This document shows positions 8,472-19,800 of a stretch of DNA of 64,000 nucleotides, in pieces. Source of the stretch: Marsupella aquatica (taxonomy: Eukaryota > Marchantiophyta); NCBI GenBank assembly GCA_973895155.1, contig OZ316891.1, positions 6,882,001-6,946,000 of the forward strand, given 5' to 3'. The notes under the pieces were generated by a model that had not been told where the DNA came from, made no database searches, and saw nothing but the letters and a program-made list of their open reading frames with translations. A program made the translations under genes and the position numbers. Position 1 is the stretch's first letter, and every line of letters starts with the position of its first letter.

Positions 8472-10530
8472 TTGTTCAAACACCACTATAGTTGTTTTTT
8501 TTAATGATATTTATCTGAACCAACAAAACTAGTACATGTGCAATGGACAATTTCTTGGGGACTATTGACATGGGGATGGGACCAAGGGCTATCCTGCATG
8601 TAGGCAGCCCTCAAAATTTTGGCCCATAGACTCCCTAACTGCCCAGTAAAAGTTGAATTTGTCCCTGAGCAGTGTGTAGGGTGAACAAGTCTTTTAGCTT
8701 CCCTTTTTAGTTGAGTGTCTTCTTGTCTTATTCACATTTTAGAGGTTGAGGCCTCAGGGGTCAGAAAGTTCCGGGCTTTGCCCTTAGTTCTCCACAACAA
8801 ATGTTGTGAGGCCTGCCTCACGAGAAGGTATCTCACATGAAGCTCCCTATAAATTACATGGTGCCACTTGCTAAGTTGAGGGCTGCGTATATGTTGGAGA
8901 GATCTAAGAGTTGTCTCATGTGGTCTCAGCCTTAAACCGCCACTGTCCATTGCAAAAACCCACCAGGTTTTTTCATTTAGGGTACATTCCAGCTCCGAGC
9001 GTTCCCGACTGTTTTTGGCCGGTTGCACTTTTTGGCCCGGTCAGTTGTACACCTGTCCCAGTGTCCCTACTCATTTTGCGGAGCGCACGACTGTGGAGCC
9101 GAGTTGAGCAACTCCTTGTTGAGGAGCCTAGTTGAGAAGCGAGTGTCCATAGCCGAGTCCTCCCATGCTATGCAAGTTTTCAGAAGCACAATTCCAACAA
9201 GTCTACTCTGCCCATGCTGCGCAAGTCGGAGCGTCTATCAATTCTCCTTCTCCAATATTGGGTCAGGTTTGCAAAGCAGCATGTAGAAAGCTTCTGGTAT
9301 ATTAGACCTATCTATATACTAGCCTAACCCTAGACCAGTCATGCATAGTAAGTGGAAAATTATACGTCAAACAAAAAATGACGCATGGAAATTTTCAAAG
9401 AATTAAAAGATGTATGAAAAGTTTTTCCCAACCAAAATTGAGCAAAAAAAATTGTGAAAATTTTGCAAAGTCTAACCGTAGTTAAGTACCATAGGTTACA
9501 CAAATTCTTGTATGCAATTAAATGCAAATATCTATTTTTGTGTTGTTATCAAATAGATGCCATGTATGTCTTGAGAATATTCATGAAGAGGAGTGTTGGT
9601 ACAAGTGTTTCCCTGGGACTTGTCAGTGGTTGCGGTTAACGAAGTGCAATAAATTTGGGTGTCTTTATGACAATTTATGGATAGCACAAGTCTCAATTTT
9701 TGTTGGAAAAATATATTAGAAAAGACTATGAATGGTGGATGAGGTTTACTGATAGGTTTATTATCAATAGACTTTTTCATCTCTTCTGCACACAACGAAA
9801 TAAGTCCTTAGCAAAAGACTCCTTCCCAATGGAGTCCGCAAGCGCTTATAATTAGGCTCTATGAATGGATCGTAATTCTTTTCATGCATTGGAATCCTCG
9901 ATCCACTGATTGATCATGGATTGTTTTAATATCTCAATTTCTATAAAACTGTTTTGGTAATGAACGGATCACCTATCTTTCAGAAATTAATTTCTCAGCA
10001 TCTTGGTCCTCTAACATCAGTTGCGCCATCGTCGCGAGGTAAAGGTATGGACCAAGGATTGTAGGATCGGACCACTGCAGTCCAATAGAAAAGTTGAGCC
10101 AGCAAGTGAGTGTAGCAAAATAATTATCGGGCTTGATTTGCAAAATGGGACCAAATCTATCCTGGGCTCAGAGGCTGAGTGTCAGATGCTTGTCAACAAG
10201 TGTGTCGGTGACCTTCATTTCCACCCCTTGGCTACACAAGCTCAACACTTGCCCATGACCTATTACTTCTTCTGTAGAATGGAATGAAACAAAGATGCTT
10301 CATACTAGAAGGAGAATGATGGTAACACCAAGAGCTATACTCAAAGTAGGGTGAAAGTCTCTACACGTAATTTGGTGATGTATAGTAAAGGTAATGTAGG
10401 AAGAAGGGTTTTGATTTGTGCAATTTGAGTAAGAGAGGATAGACGCAGTGTCCCTGGATGTCGCAATGTTCACCTTCCATGGCCATGGCTCATGGAGCTC
10501 CGTCTGGTTCTGGCAAGCCTTAGCGGGGCC
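8472..10530. other. Intergenic stretch without a supported gene
   Basis: Several frames of 60-100 codons exist on both strands, but none shows a recognisable domain or splice-consistent continuation. One small frame at 9522-9719 is cysteine-rich (CHVCLENIHEEECWYKC) but too short to assign. I see no RNA gene. Confidence 0.4.
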
Positions 10531-10810
10531 GCGGGGGTCTCACTATATGGATGCCTCCCCATCCCCTGCGACATTTTTAGGCCTCGGACCCCCTAAAATG
10601 TAAGAATTTTTTTTTAATTTTTCAACCCCTATAAGAATATTCCAAAAATTTGGTTAGAAAAACCCTAATGTTCTTATAAGACTCAAAATTGAATTTAAAA
10701 GACCCTATTGTTTTTTTGCAAAAATTCTTAAGTCTTCCCTTAAAACCAATAAAATGACCCTATCCTTCATTGCACGTGATGCACCATTTTTGTGGAAGTG
10801 AAACCCCGAG
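10531..10810 (-). mobile_element. TIR element family (about 290 bp), copy A
   Basis: The left end reads GCGGGGGTCTCACTATATGG and the right end GGAAGTGAAACCCCGAG, which are imperfect inverted repeats. The interior shares TATAAGAATATTCCAAAAAT and GACTCAAAATTGAATTTAAA-like segments with the other copies in this window. It has no coding frame. Size, inverted ends and copy number suggest a MITE. Confidence 0.7.
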
Positions 10811-11439
10811 AGCAGGGCAGGCGGAGCGTGGGGCCACAAAGCTACAATGGGCAGCAAGTGAGACAATGAACTGACCGCAACTTGGCGTTTCTCCTATTTA
10901 TATGGACAATGGCGGTTTAAGGCTTTTGGCCCTAAAACTGGGTTGTGGCAACTTATTTGTAGAGGAGAGCCAGAGCAATTAGAGGTGAGGACATTTAGTC
11001 TCTCTGCACCATTTTCATAGATACTCACCTTGCCCTTAACCCCTGTTTTCCACTTGCACCCCAAATTTCACCCCAAAGTCACAATTGCACGAGAGATTTT
11101 GCACTAGACCGTAGGCCCTGAAGAGTAGCTTTCCATCACAATTATATAGTTAGATGTGAGGTCCTTGAATTACAGGTGTGCTTACATGGCCTTCAGGCAA
11201 GAACACCCTATTCATCACATGCTAAGAATTTCCTGCCTGGCGGACATGGGGGTGTCAAACGGTAAATTTGGCCTGTAAATTAAAGGCTGGTCTACATGCA
11301 AGACAACCATGATGTTGGGCAAACTCTGGACTTAGGCAGGAAACTCTCCATGTATAATATGATGCAGGGCATTAAGTTTAAGCCTACAAATTAAAGGGCC
11401 GGTTATATCCAAAACTCATCTGTGGAGCCAACTCTTGCC
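10811..11439. other. Intergenic stretch, no gene seen
   Basis: No coding signal is evident. A short direct similarity, AAATTAAAGGCTGGT versus AAATTAAAGGGCCGGT, recurs about 110 bp apart near 11276 and 11387. Confidence 0.4.
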
Positions 11440-12118
11440 TTGTCTAGATGTGCCCACAATGGTACCATTTGACCCAAAGTCCATGTGTCATCTCTACTTC
11501 TAGAGCCGCTAAACTAAGGACAACCCCTTTAAGCCCCACCCTGCCACGACTCGGAACATGGCCAAATTGGAGGCATGATTTGGCAAGGTGCGCACCACTT
11601 TGGGATGAAGTCACTGCCTGCTTTAACTCTGCCCTTGTCTGCCCTTGTCCAGTTGACCCAAGAGTCCATGTTTCATCTCTATATCTAGAGGCACTAACTA
11701 AGGGTAGAGCATTTATGCCTCGCCCTCTCACAAGTCAGGATGTGGCCAAACTGGAGGCATGGTTTTGGCAAGGTGGGCACCACTTTGGACCGAAGTCACT
11801 ACCTGCTGCCCTTGTATGCCCTTGTCCATTTGACCCAAGAGTCCATGTGTCATCTCTATATCTAGAGGCACTAAACTAAGGGCGGTCCCTTTATGCCTCA
11901 CCCTGTCACAACTCGGAATGTGGCCAAATTGGAGGCGTGGTTGGCGAGGTGTGCACCACTTTGGGACCGAGTCACTGCCAACCGTAACTCTGCCCTTGTC
12001 CATTTGACCCAAGAGTCCATATCTAGAGGCGATAAAGTGGCACTAAACTAAGGGCAGTCCCTTTATTCCCCACCCTGCCAAACTGGAGGGGTGGGCACCA
12101 CTTTTGGGACCGAGTCAC
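11440..12118. repeat. About 180-bp tandem array, four units, upstream of ATG2
   Basis: The segment TTGACCCAAGAGTCCATG followed by CTAGAGGCACTAAACTAAGGG recurs at about 11469, 11651, 11829 and 12002. A matched TGGCCAAAYTGGAGGCATGG and GGGCACCACTTTGGGA half lies in each unit. Spacing falls from about 183 to 174 bp, and the last unit is deleted internally. Chance frames on both strands run through it, but there is no evidence of a protein. It ends just before the putative ATG2 promoter. Confidence 0.9.
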
Positions 12119-12189
12119 TGCCGTGTCCACAGATGACACCTTCCTTCCATGTGGAGTACAAAGCTCGTCTCCGTGTCGTGGCGTTCTTT

Positions 12190-12231
12190 CCTCTCTCTCT
12201 CTCTCTTTCTCTCGCTCGTCCTCCTCCTCCT
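12190..12231 (+). promoter_or_regulatory. CT-rich tract
   Basis: A run of CT dinucleotides followed by CTCCTCCTCC lies upstream of ATG2. Pyrimidine patches near plant transcription starts are common, so this may mark a core promoter or leader. No transcript evidence is available. Confidence 0.35.
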
Positions 12232-12331
12232 ATGCAGGAAAGGCGCAGGGGGGCGATTGGGCATGGTGTCGTGTGTTCTCCCTTCAATGGCGCGTTGGAA
12301 TTGCAATTGAGAAAGTATTTTTTTTACCTTT

Positions 12332-12362
12332 CCGACGTCGGGCTTTTGACGTCAAAGCCCGA
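12332..12362. promoter_or_regulatory. Two overlapping ACGT-core palindromes, candidate bZIP sites
   Basis: CCGACGTCGG (12332-12341) is a perfect 10-bp palindrome. It overlaps a longer inverted repeat at 12338-12362 whose arms are TCGGGCTTTTGAC and GTCAAAGCCCGA, with TGACGTCA at its centre and one unpaired T. TGACGTCA is the classical CRE/C-box type bZIP site in plants. It sits about 1.5 kb upstream of the ATG2 start codon. Function is inferred from pattern alone. Confidence 0.45.
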
Positions 12363-12867
12363 ATCGTGTGATCCACGAGTGACGCTGAACAGAATGATGG
12401 CCCGGGCCGACACACTCATGAAACGTACTGGCTGAATCGCGCCGATGTGGACGCAAGGGAATGAATGGAGGAGTGAGTGAATCAGTGAATGAATTTCTGT
12501 GTTTGGAAAATGAATTTTGTTCGGCAGCTTAGCTTGGAGAGAGGTTTTAATTGAGGGAGGAAACTGAAAAGTGCAGAATTAGTAGGGACTGTAGTGTTCT
12601 AGTGTGATGGATGGATGTCTCTCTGCCGTGGAGGTGGGGTGTCACGACAGCGTGACTGCGGCTTGGCTTGTCTGCTTCCGTGTACGTGAATATGATAATT
12701 GCCTTCGTCTGTTCGCCTGCGGTGCGCGGACCGGGGAGATCTCCTTTTCTGCTCTCTGTTTTGGAAGCCCTTTTGTTTCGGTTTCGATCAACTTTTCTCG
12801 TATCTCTTCTGCCTGTCTTGGCGTCAAGTTGGAGTGCGGTGCTTGCGATGCTAGCAACGTATGCCTA

Positions 12868-12893
12868 AGGTCTAGACCACGTGGTCTAGACCT
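12868..12893. promoter_or_regulatory. 26-bp perfect palindrome centred on a CACGTG G-box
   Basis: Arms AGGTCTAGACCAC and GTGGTCTAGACCT form a perfect inverted repeat whose centre is CACGTG, the plant G-box core bound by bHLH and bZIP factors. It lies about 1 kb upstream of the ATG2 start codon, in the presumed promoter or 5' untranslated region. A perfect 26-bp palindrome is improbable by chance in unique sequence. Confidence 0.5.
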
Positions 12894-13660
12894 AGAGCTA
12901 GCCCTAGGTCACCCTAGCTTTTCTGTTGTGCTCGGTTGTGGAGATTTTATATGGTCATCACCCGTCATCCCTCCATTATTTTGTTACTTCTCTTCCCGTC
13001 AGTGGCTAGACGTAGTGCCGTAGGAGAGTAGGCCTACTTGCTTACTTCGACCTTTCCTTTGTCTTCCTTTGGTTATTATCGTGCACCGAGGCAATTAGGA
13101 TCCCGAATACATAAGCGGCGTTGCCGTTTGTGTTAGTGAATGTTGTTGTTTATCGTCGGAAGATATAGATAGAGACACAAGAGGGATAAGAGAATCTTGT
13201 GAGTGGTTGGTGTCGTCGCTGATCGGCAATTCATATCGGGGCTAACGAACTTTTTGAAATTGCAGTCCCTCTGGTGTTTAAAAGACGACGATGACGTTCT
13301 GTTCCTTCGGCGTCTGAGCTCGTTTACCTTACCGAGACAGTATAACATCAATTAGTACTCCTATTTTCGCCATGATTCTACAATTCTGTCTCGCGACCAA
13401 TGATGATGATGGGACGGTGCCTCGTGCAGAGGCGGAGACTTGGATCCGAATTGCGTAAATTCTTGGGATAGATTTTCTTTCGTTGTAATCTTTGCCGAAG
13501 CACTGGTGAGTGCATCACGAGTGAGAGTTTCTTCAAGCAGCCTGAGTGCCTGATTGACTGACTGACCTCTTCTCCCTTTCGCCGCTGGAAGTTCGCGCGT
13601 CTGTTCGTAGCTCTTGGGAAAGGCAGGGGTGGCCTCCCCAATCCAAAAAGAGAAAGAAGA

Positions 13661-13849
13661 ATGAGAGGCGACGAAACAATCGGGGTGAGGGTGGAAGCAG
13701 TTACACGTTACTTTAGCGTCATTCTAATCAACAAACGGTATCACTTTTGGGGGAGGAAAACGAGGTGGATTCAACAACACCATCAGCAGCACACAACGAC
13801 TGGGCAGCAAGCGTTGCTCCTGAATCCGCGGGGGATGAGCGTTCGTTAA
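13661..13849 (+). promoter_or_regulatory. Upstream ORF in the ATG2 leader
   Basis: A 62-codon frame begins with an ATG in a purine-rich context and ends 26 bases before the ATG2 start codon. If the leader is unspliced here, ribosomes would meet this frame first and ATG2 translation could depend on reinitiation or leaky scanning. The peptide has no recognisable motif. Confidence 0.35.
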
Positions 13850-13875
13850 AGTAATTTCCTAACAGTACGGGAAAA

Positions 13876-16800
13876 ATGTTTTCCCAATGGGCGACCAAGC
13901 GTGTTTGCAAGTTTTTTATGAAACGCCTCTTGGGGCGGATGCTGCGAAGCGAGCTCGACTTGGAGCAGCTTGAGGTGCAGCTAGGTTTTGGCACAATTCA
14001 ACTGAGGGATATCTTCCTCAACACCGACTATCTTAATGATCAGGTAAGATGGCTGTTGCCTCTTCTCGTCAATATTTCTCGGCTTGTCGGTTCAGCCACA
14101 TAATTTTCTTGCATAATCGTTTTCTCGTTGTCGTGAAATTGGCAAGACGGTGAGGGATTGTGGATGGGTTCGCACTCTTGAGGAGAACGAGGGTTCTTTA
14201 TAGCATATTGCTTTCCGTGGCTTGTATGTAATTCTTGGGTGTATCATCAATTATGGTTCTTCGTGCCCTCTCTGGTCTACTTTTCTGTTTGTAACAACCC
14301 ATTCAAGGATGGTGTTAACCTTGTGATTTCTAAACTTGTCGCGGCTGGAGAAGAGCACGCTTAATACGCAGAAGTGGAGATATTGAATTCCCAGTTTCTA
14401 GGGTTTGCGCCGTGTGCAAGTAACACTCATCACGATGAAGTAGTCTATAACTCCGGGGCTATGCCTGTTTTTTACAGCTCGGAGATGCATCAGTTGCAAT
14501 TAAGGAGGGGTCGATCGGGAGTGTCAGGGCGAAGATTCCGTGGAAAGTTTTGACCACGGAGTCATGTGAGATCGAGGTGGATGAGTTGAAGCTCGTCATA
14601 GTTCCACGCCCTCAGTGTGAGGATAGTGGCAGCAGTAATCCAGCTCCTTCGGAGACTGACGATTTGAGGTTTGTAGAGGGCCCCCAGTATCCGCTAGGTG
14701 ATTCAGACGCAAGTGGGCTGGGGGCTGCAGGAGGTGGTGCGTATATGGGTGTTGATGATGGGGTAAGGATGATTGCCAAGATGGTGGAACGGGTACTTCT
14801 AGGATTGCGGGTTAAAGTTTCGAATATGATCATAGTTTTCGAAGAACCAATGGAGAAGATAAATGATCTTTTGTCCGAGGACGTCGATGCCCGGATACCA
14901 GCCCAGCAGACTACATCACCACATTGTCTGCTCATTGTACGATTGGCATACGTAGAGTATGGAGTTGAAGCCCCACAGAACGATGTGGAAGAACCTGTGA
15001 AGGCTACTAGTGGAACAGAGCAGGGTATGTTGGTCAAGGTAGTGAAATTCCAGGGTACAACTGTTGAGGTTGTTGATGTGCAAGATGAAATTGTGGGGTG
15101 TGAGGGCCCTTCTGTTGATTCAGGAGGAGTTGGTGTGACTCGAACGCATTTCTTAGGGCAGCCAGTATTTGTTCTGTTCGGGGAAAGTGGAGGTCTTGAA
15201 GGATCGATCCAGTTAAGTGTTCCCTGGAGAGATGGAATCGTGGATGTCCCTAAGGTCCATGCTGACTTTTCTATAAGCCAGATGAAACTGAGACTGTCAC
15301 CACACCAGATTCAACAGGTACTGAGTTTGGCACAAGCGTACAGTCGCGAGGGAGGTGTAGGTGCCAGTAGTTCCCCAAGTGGTCCAGCTCTCAAATCCGC
15401 CATATGGAATGGAGGTAACCTAGGGGATTTTACAGGAAGCAGGTTTCACAGTGCCACAACTACAGACAGGAACAGTGAATTATTCAAGTCTTTCTCTGGT
15501 TCCATGTCTAGCAAGAATGGAAGGGGAATTGAATCAGAATCGTCAAGTCCTTCATTTCTTCCAGTGACAAGATTCATCTCGGACTGGATGCATTGGGCTG
15601 GAAGTGAAGGGCAACGGAAGGACGGAACTGTGGCTGAAGCGGATTTAGCTGCGAGGTATACATTTGTAACTAGCTGTGTGACCATTTTCGAGAATCATGC
15701 TGCATCTAGTTTGGTTTGGACTTGGCTCTTCTTTATCTCCTCTCATGATGATCGTTATGTTGCAGTGTGGATGAGTTTTTCGAGTGTTTTGACGGCACGA
15801 GGAGCAGCCAAGCAAGCTTTAGCAACAGTGGAATGTGGAATTGGACTCGTTCGGCATTTAGTGCCATCACGGCTGCATCCAGCTTAGCAGCAGGCTCCGT
15901 TGCTCTTGCGCCTGGTGTGACTTCCTTCTCTCGGTCTCTCCCAATAGCTGTCAATGTTCAAGAATGTGAATAACGGCTACTTGCGAATATTTCCCACTCA
16001 CGTAGTGTATGTCTGTTTCTTTGGTTAGATCCCCCAAAACAACCGGAGTATAGTATGAAGGCAAGGTTGAGTGGAATATCTCTGGACTTGTATTATGATT
16101 GCATGAGTGTACGGGAGGATGATTTGACGCCAACCTTGGCCAGTGAACTTCGACCACTGAAGGAAGTATCGCCAAAGCCAGGCTCAGGAGGACAGGCTTC
16201 ACCGGATGCAGAGATGTTGGAAGGTCCAGCCGAGGAGTGTCTGAAAGCAGAGCTCCGTGAGCTAAATATTTGTCTGATGGTAAAGAATTTCCTTGCGTGC
16301 AACTTCTAAGTTGTTCTAGAGTTCTGCTGAATAATGCAGTCTTTGTTCTTTGATTATATGTTTCTTCAGCCATTTGAACATCGACCTGTTGTGTTTGGAT
16401 TTTTTGGGATCTGAAGGGATGACTCATGTCTTACAATGATGGTCGTGTTTCAGGTATCTGGACCTTTGACTGAATTCAATGGGACTGTTAAAGATCTGGC
16501 CGTGTCAGAAGTAGTGCTTAGAGAGGTCGTTGACGGATTGCAAAGAGTTCGGAGTGCCAACTGGCAATCCCAGGCGGAGAATTCGTTTCCTATCACTCAG
16601 ATTGTTCAAGAATCCATAGAACATGTCTTACCTTCGTTTCCAACTTCATTCTCCAGCAAACAATCACGAGGTGGGAGCCCAAGCAATACTTTAGGCCGCG
16701 AAGTTGTGGAGCAGGACGGTTTGCTTGGCAGTCACCATGTTGGGCAGACCATGGCAAGGAACGACTTGTATGAGAAGAAGCAATTGTTGCGAGTTGTTTC

Positions 16801-19800
16801 TGAACCAGATCATGCCGCGCGGGTGACTGTTACATGGCAATGTCCACCTCTTGGCAGTGTAGCCACTCCAGCCGAGACGGAAATCACAGCATCTCTACAG
16901 CCTTTAGCGATATGGCTTGATGTTCACACCTTGAAACGGATAGAGTCCTTGATGCAGAAATCTAAGGTCTCAGCCATGGAGAGAAGCAGGTCTGCGAAAT
17001 GCACTGGCAGCAATCACGTTCCACACTTACCTCAGGAAGTTCACAGGTCGGAAAAGAGACCTGGGTTGTCTGTTCACGACCGTGGTGTGGAGGCTGTGAC
17101 AGAAAGGGTTATTGAAAGGGGACCATTCCGTGTCAAGCTTTTGGCACCATGTGTCCGTGTAATAATATGCTTTCCTGTATGTTTTGGACCAGGTTCTAGC
17201 TTGTTGCAGGACGATTTTGTAGCTTTGGATATAGATGCCCCCTCTGCACAGTTGGGGATTATTCAGCCATTAATTGATTTTACTCATGTTGGAAAAACTA
17301 AGTCTGTCTCTAGCTCTTCTGCAGCTGATACGCTTATGTTAAGATTCGGGGATATTAGTTCCACCTTAGTATCTAGTATGGATGAGGTGAACAGGGGCCA
17401 CAATGCAAGCAATGGTTATGCTTTCACCGCAGATGAAATATTGCTCATAAGTCAGCAGGACTCAATATGGGGATCGTTACCTACTCTAGGTAGACAGTTC
17501 GAACACGGTGTTTCCTTAGAAATTCAGTGGCAGGGAGGTAGTGAGGTTGGTTCCTGGGTTGCGAAACGAGCTTGGGATGGAGTCGCAGCCCAGCAAAGTC
17601 AGGGGGATGGTGGACGTGGAATCGGTGGAAGTAACTCTGAGTTTGCTGCTGCCACAACAGCTGCAGAAGCCGTGGAGGAGGAAAACTCACAGATTCGGAA
17701 GGAATTGCTAGCATGTTCATCATCATCGATTAGGGTGAACATCCCACACATCAGGCTTAGACTCTCAGAGCCTCAGTATACTCGAGTCCTCGAGTTGATT
17801 GGTTGTTTTATTGATGCTCTCGTCTTCAAGGCTGAAGAAGGTGGTGCTGAGAGGAACACTGACGGGCCTGTGTCCTTGCAAACTGCGGTAGCATCTTCTG
17901 ACACACCGGGCCCCCCCTGTAAGACGTTACAGACGTCCATTCTATTTCAGTGTGGTCGAGTGGATGTTGCTTTGTGTCTTAAAGGACAACAGGTACTTCC
18001 GGTAATTGTGAAACAGGGCTCAAGGCTGTGGGATGTGATACGGTTGAACTTTGAGAAGCTACAAGTGTTGTCTGTGCTTGGAGTTGGAGGGCATGCTGAT
18101 TGCTCCTACTTATGGGTTCATCATGAAGACTGCGAGGTCACCGGTTCATTTTTTGATGAAAGCCCTAGTAGTCACTTGGAAGAAATGCTATTATTATCTT
18201 GCAAACGTGAAGCTCTTGGCCGTGGTGATGGAGGAATAGGGAATGCTTTAGCTGCTGGAAAAGCAGGCTTGACGCTTACCCACATGGTTTGGCCTGGACA
18301 AGAGCAATTGGGGGATGCCTTGTTAACTGGGACAATAAGAGGAATCACTTTTGTTGCTCATAGTGGCCGTCTTGACTGGGTGTCAGCTATTAGTCAATTT
18401 TTCAACGCCAGTGATCAGATGGAAGGTTCAGTTGAGATGAGCCTGAGATCTGGTCTTGAGGATGCAAACGAGATTGCATCAGAGCTAGATCAAACTGCTA
18501 ACTCCCCCAATATGCGCACTTTCTTTCTTCTGGACTTTCATGATGTAGCTTTATGCTACGAGCCTGGCTCTGAGGTAATGCCTGCTGGGGGTATGAGAGC
18601 AGGGAGAGATTCATGGAGAAGAGGGGAACCATCTTCAGGTGAATCATCCCAGATCTTTGCACCTGTAGCGTCTGTTGTTGCTGCAGCAGCTGTGCGAGTT
18701 TCAAGTAGTGTTGCCCCAAGAGTGACAGGTGAACAGTACGATATTTGGCTTCGGGATGTAGCTCTTCACCTTTTGGATACAGCATTGAGGAAGGAAACGT
18801 CTTTTGACTACACCACTGAATCCATGCATCAGACAGGATATGTGCAGGTTGAGTTCATTCCCTCGCCATGATTTGTGATATTTGCAGCAATTTAGCTGAG
18901 GCAAGTGGTAGAATTAAGAGTTTCCCTCCATGTTCTATCACAAGCAATTGTTGACTCTCTTAGAATGCATGAATAAATTTATAGAGAACCGCAAAAGCAT
19001 GTAGTCCTATCAACTGCTAATGATAAATTTGACTTGCTTCAGATTGCGAGGGAGGCTGTCATGGAGGCTTTGGTAAGAATTGATGGCGAGAGTGGTCTTC
19101 AGTGGGAACTTGAATGTGCAAATAATCAGCTTCGGTTTGATACTTGTCATGATACGACAGCTGCCTTTGGTCGGCTTGTAGCTCAACTTCAGCAACTTTT
19201 TGTCCCAGACATCGAACCTCCGAGTGCAAATTTGAAATCTTGGAAAGTAGATGGCTCAGGTGGGGAAAGCCCTAGTCTTAGAAATATGACAATGGGTGCT
19301 GCTGGTGATTTTCAAAATGGAGCAGGTAGCGAGGAGTTCAATTCTAATAACCTTTTTGAAGGGGTACTGGAAGATGCTTTTTCTCGTGCTAGAAGCTCCT
19401 GGTCATCTGCTGTGGGAGAGGATGTTGTCGATGACCTACAAGCGGAAACGTTCACTGTCGTAGGTGCCCCTTTTCATAGTAGGGTCAGCTCCATGGACAG
19501 ACATGAGTTTCTTGACAGAAGTAGACAAGACCTTTCTGCACCGGTCATCAAAAGTGTCCCATCTACTCCCACTCAGCTGCCACGTGCGCTATCCCGGACA
19601 CCGTCGGAAGAATCTGTAATAATTAACAATACTGGTCTTCCCACTTTCATCGAAGATTACTATGTGACCACACAAAGCCATTCTTTGCAGTCTCTCGGGG
19701 TTACGCTCTCTAGGCAAACTGGGGACTCACCAAGACTATCAGCTGGGTCATCAAGGCAGGCCAGCAGGGAGTCCACAAGTTCAGGGGCTGGTCGAGAGGC

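Noticed and set aside
8732-9286. Overlapping 74-98 codon frames on both strands
   Set aside because: No domains, conflicting strands and no splice-consistent extension.
11444-12012. Several 90-140 codon frames on both strands
   Set aside because: They run through the 180-bp tandem array on both strands at once, as expected for repeat-driven chance frames.
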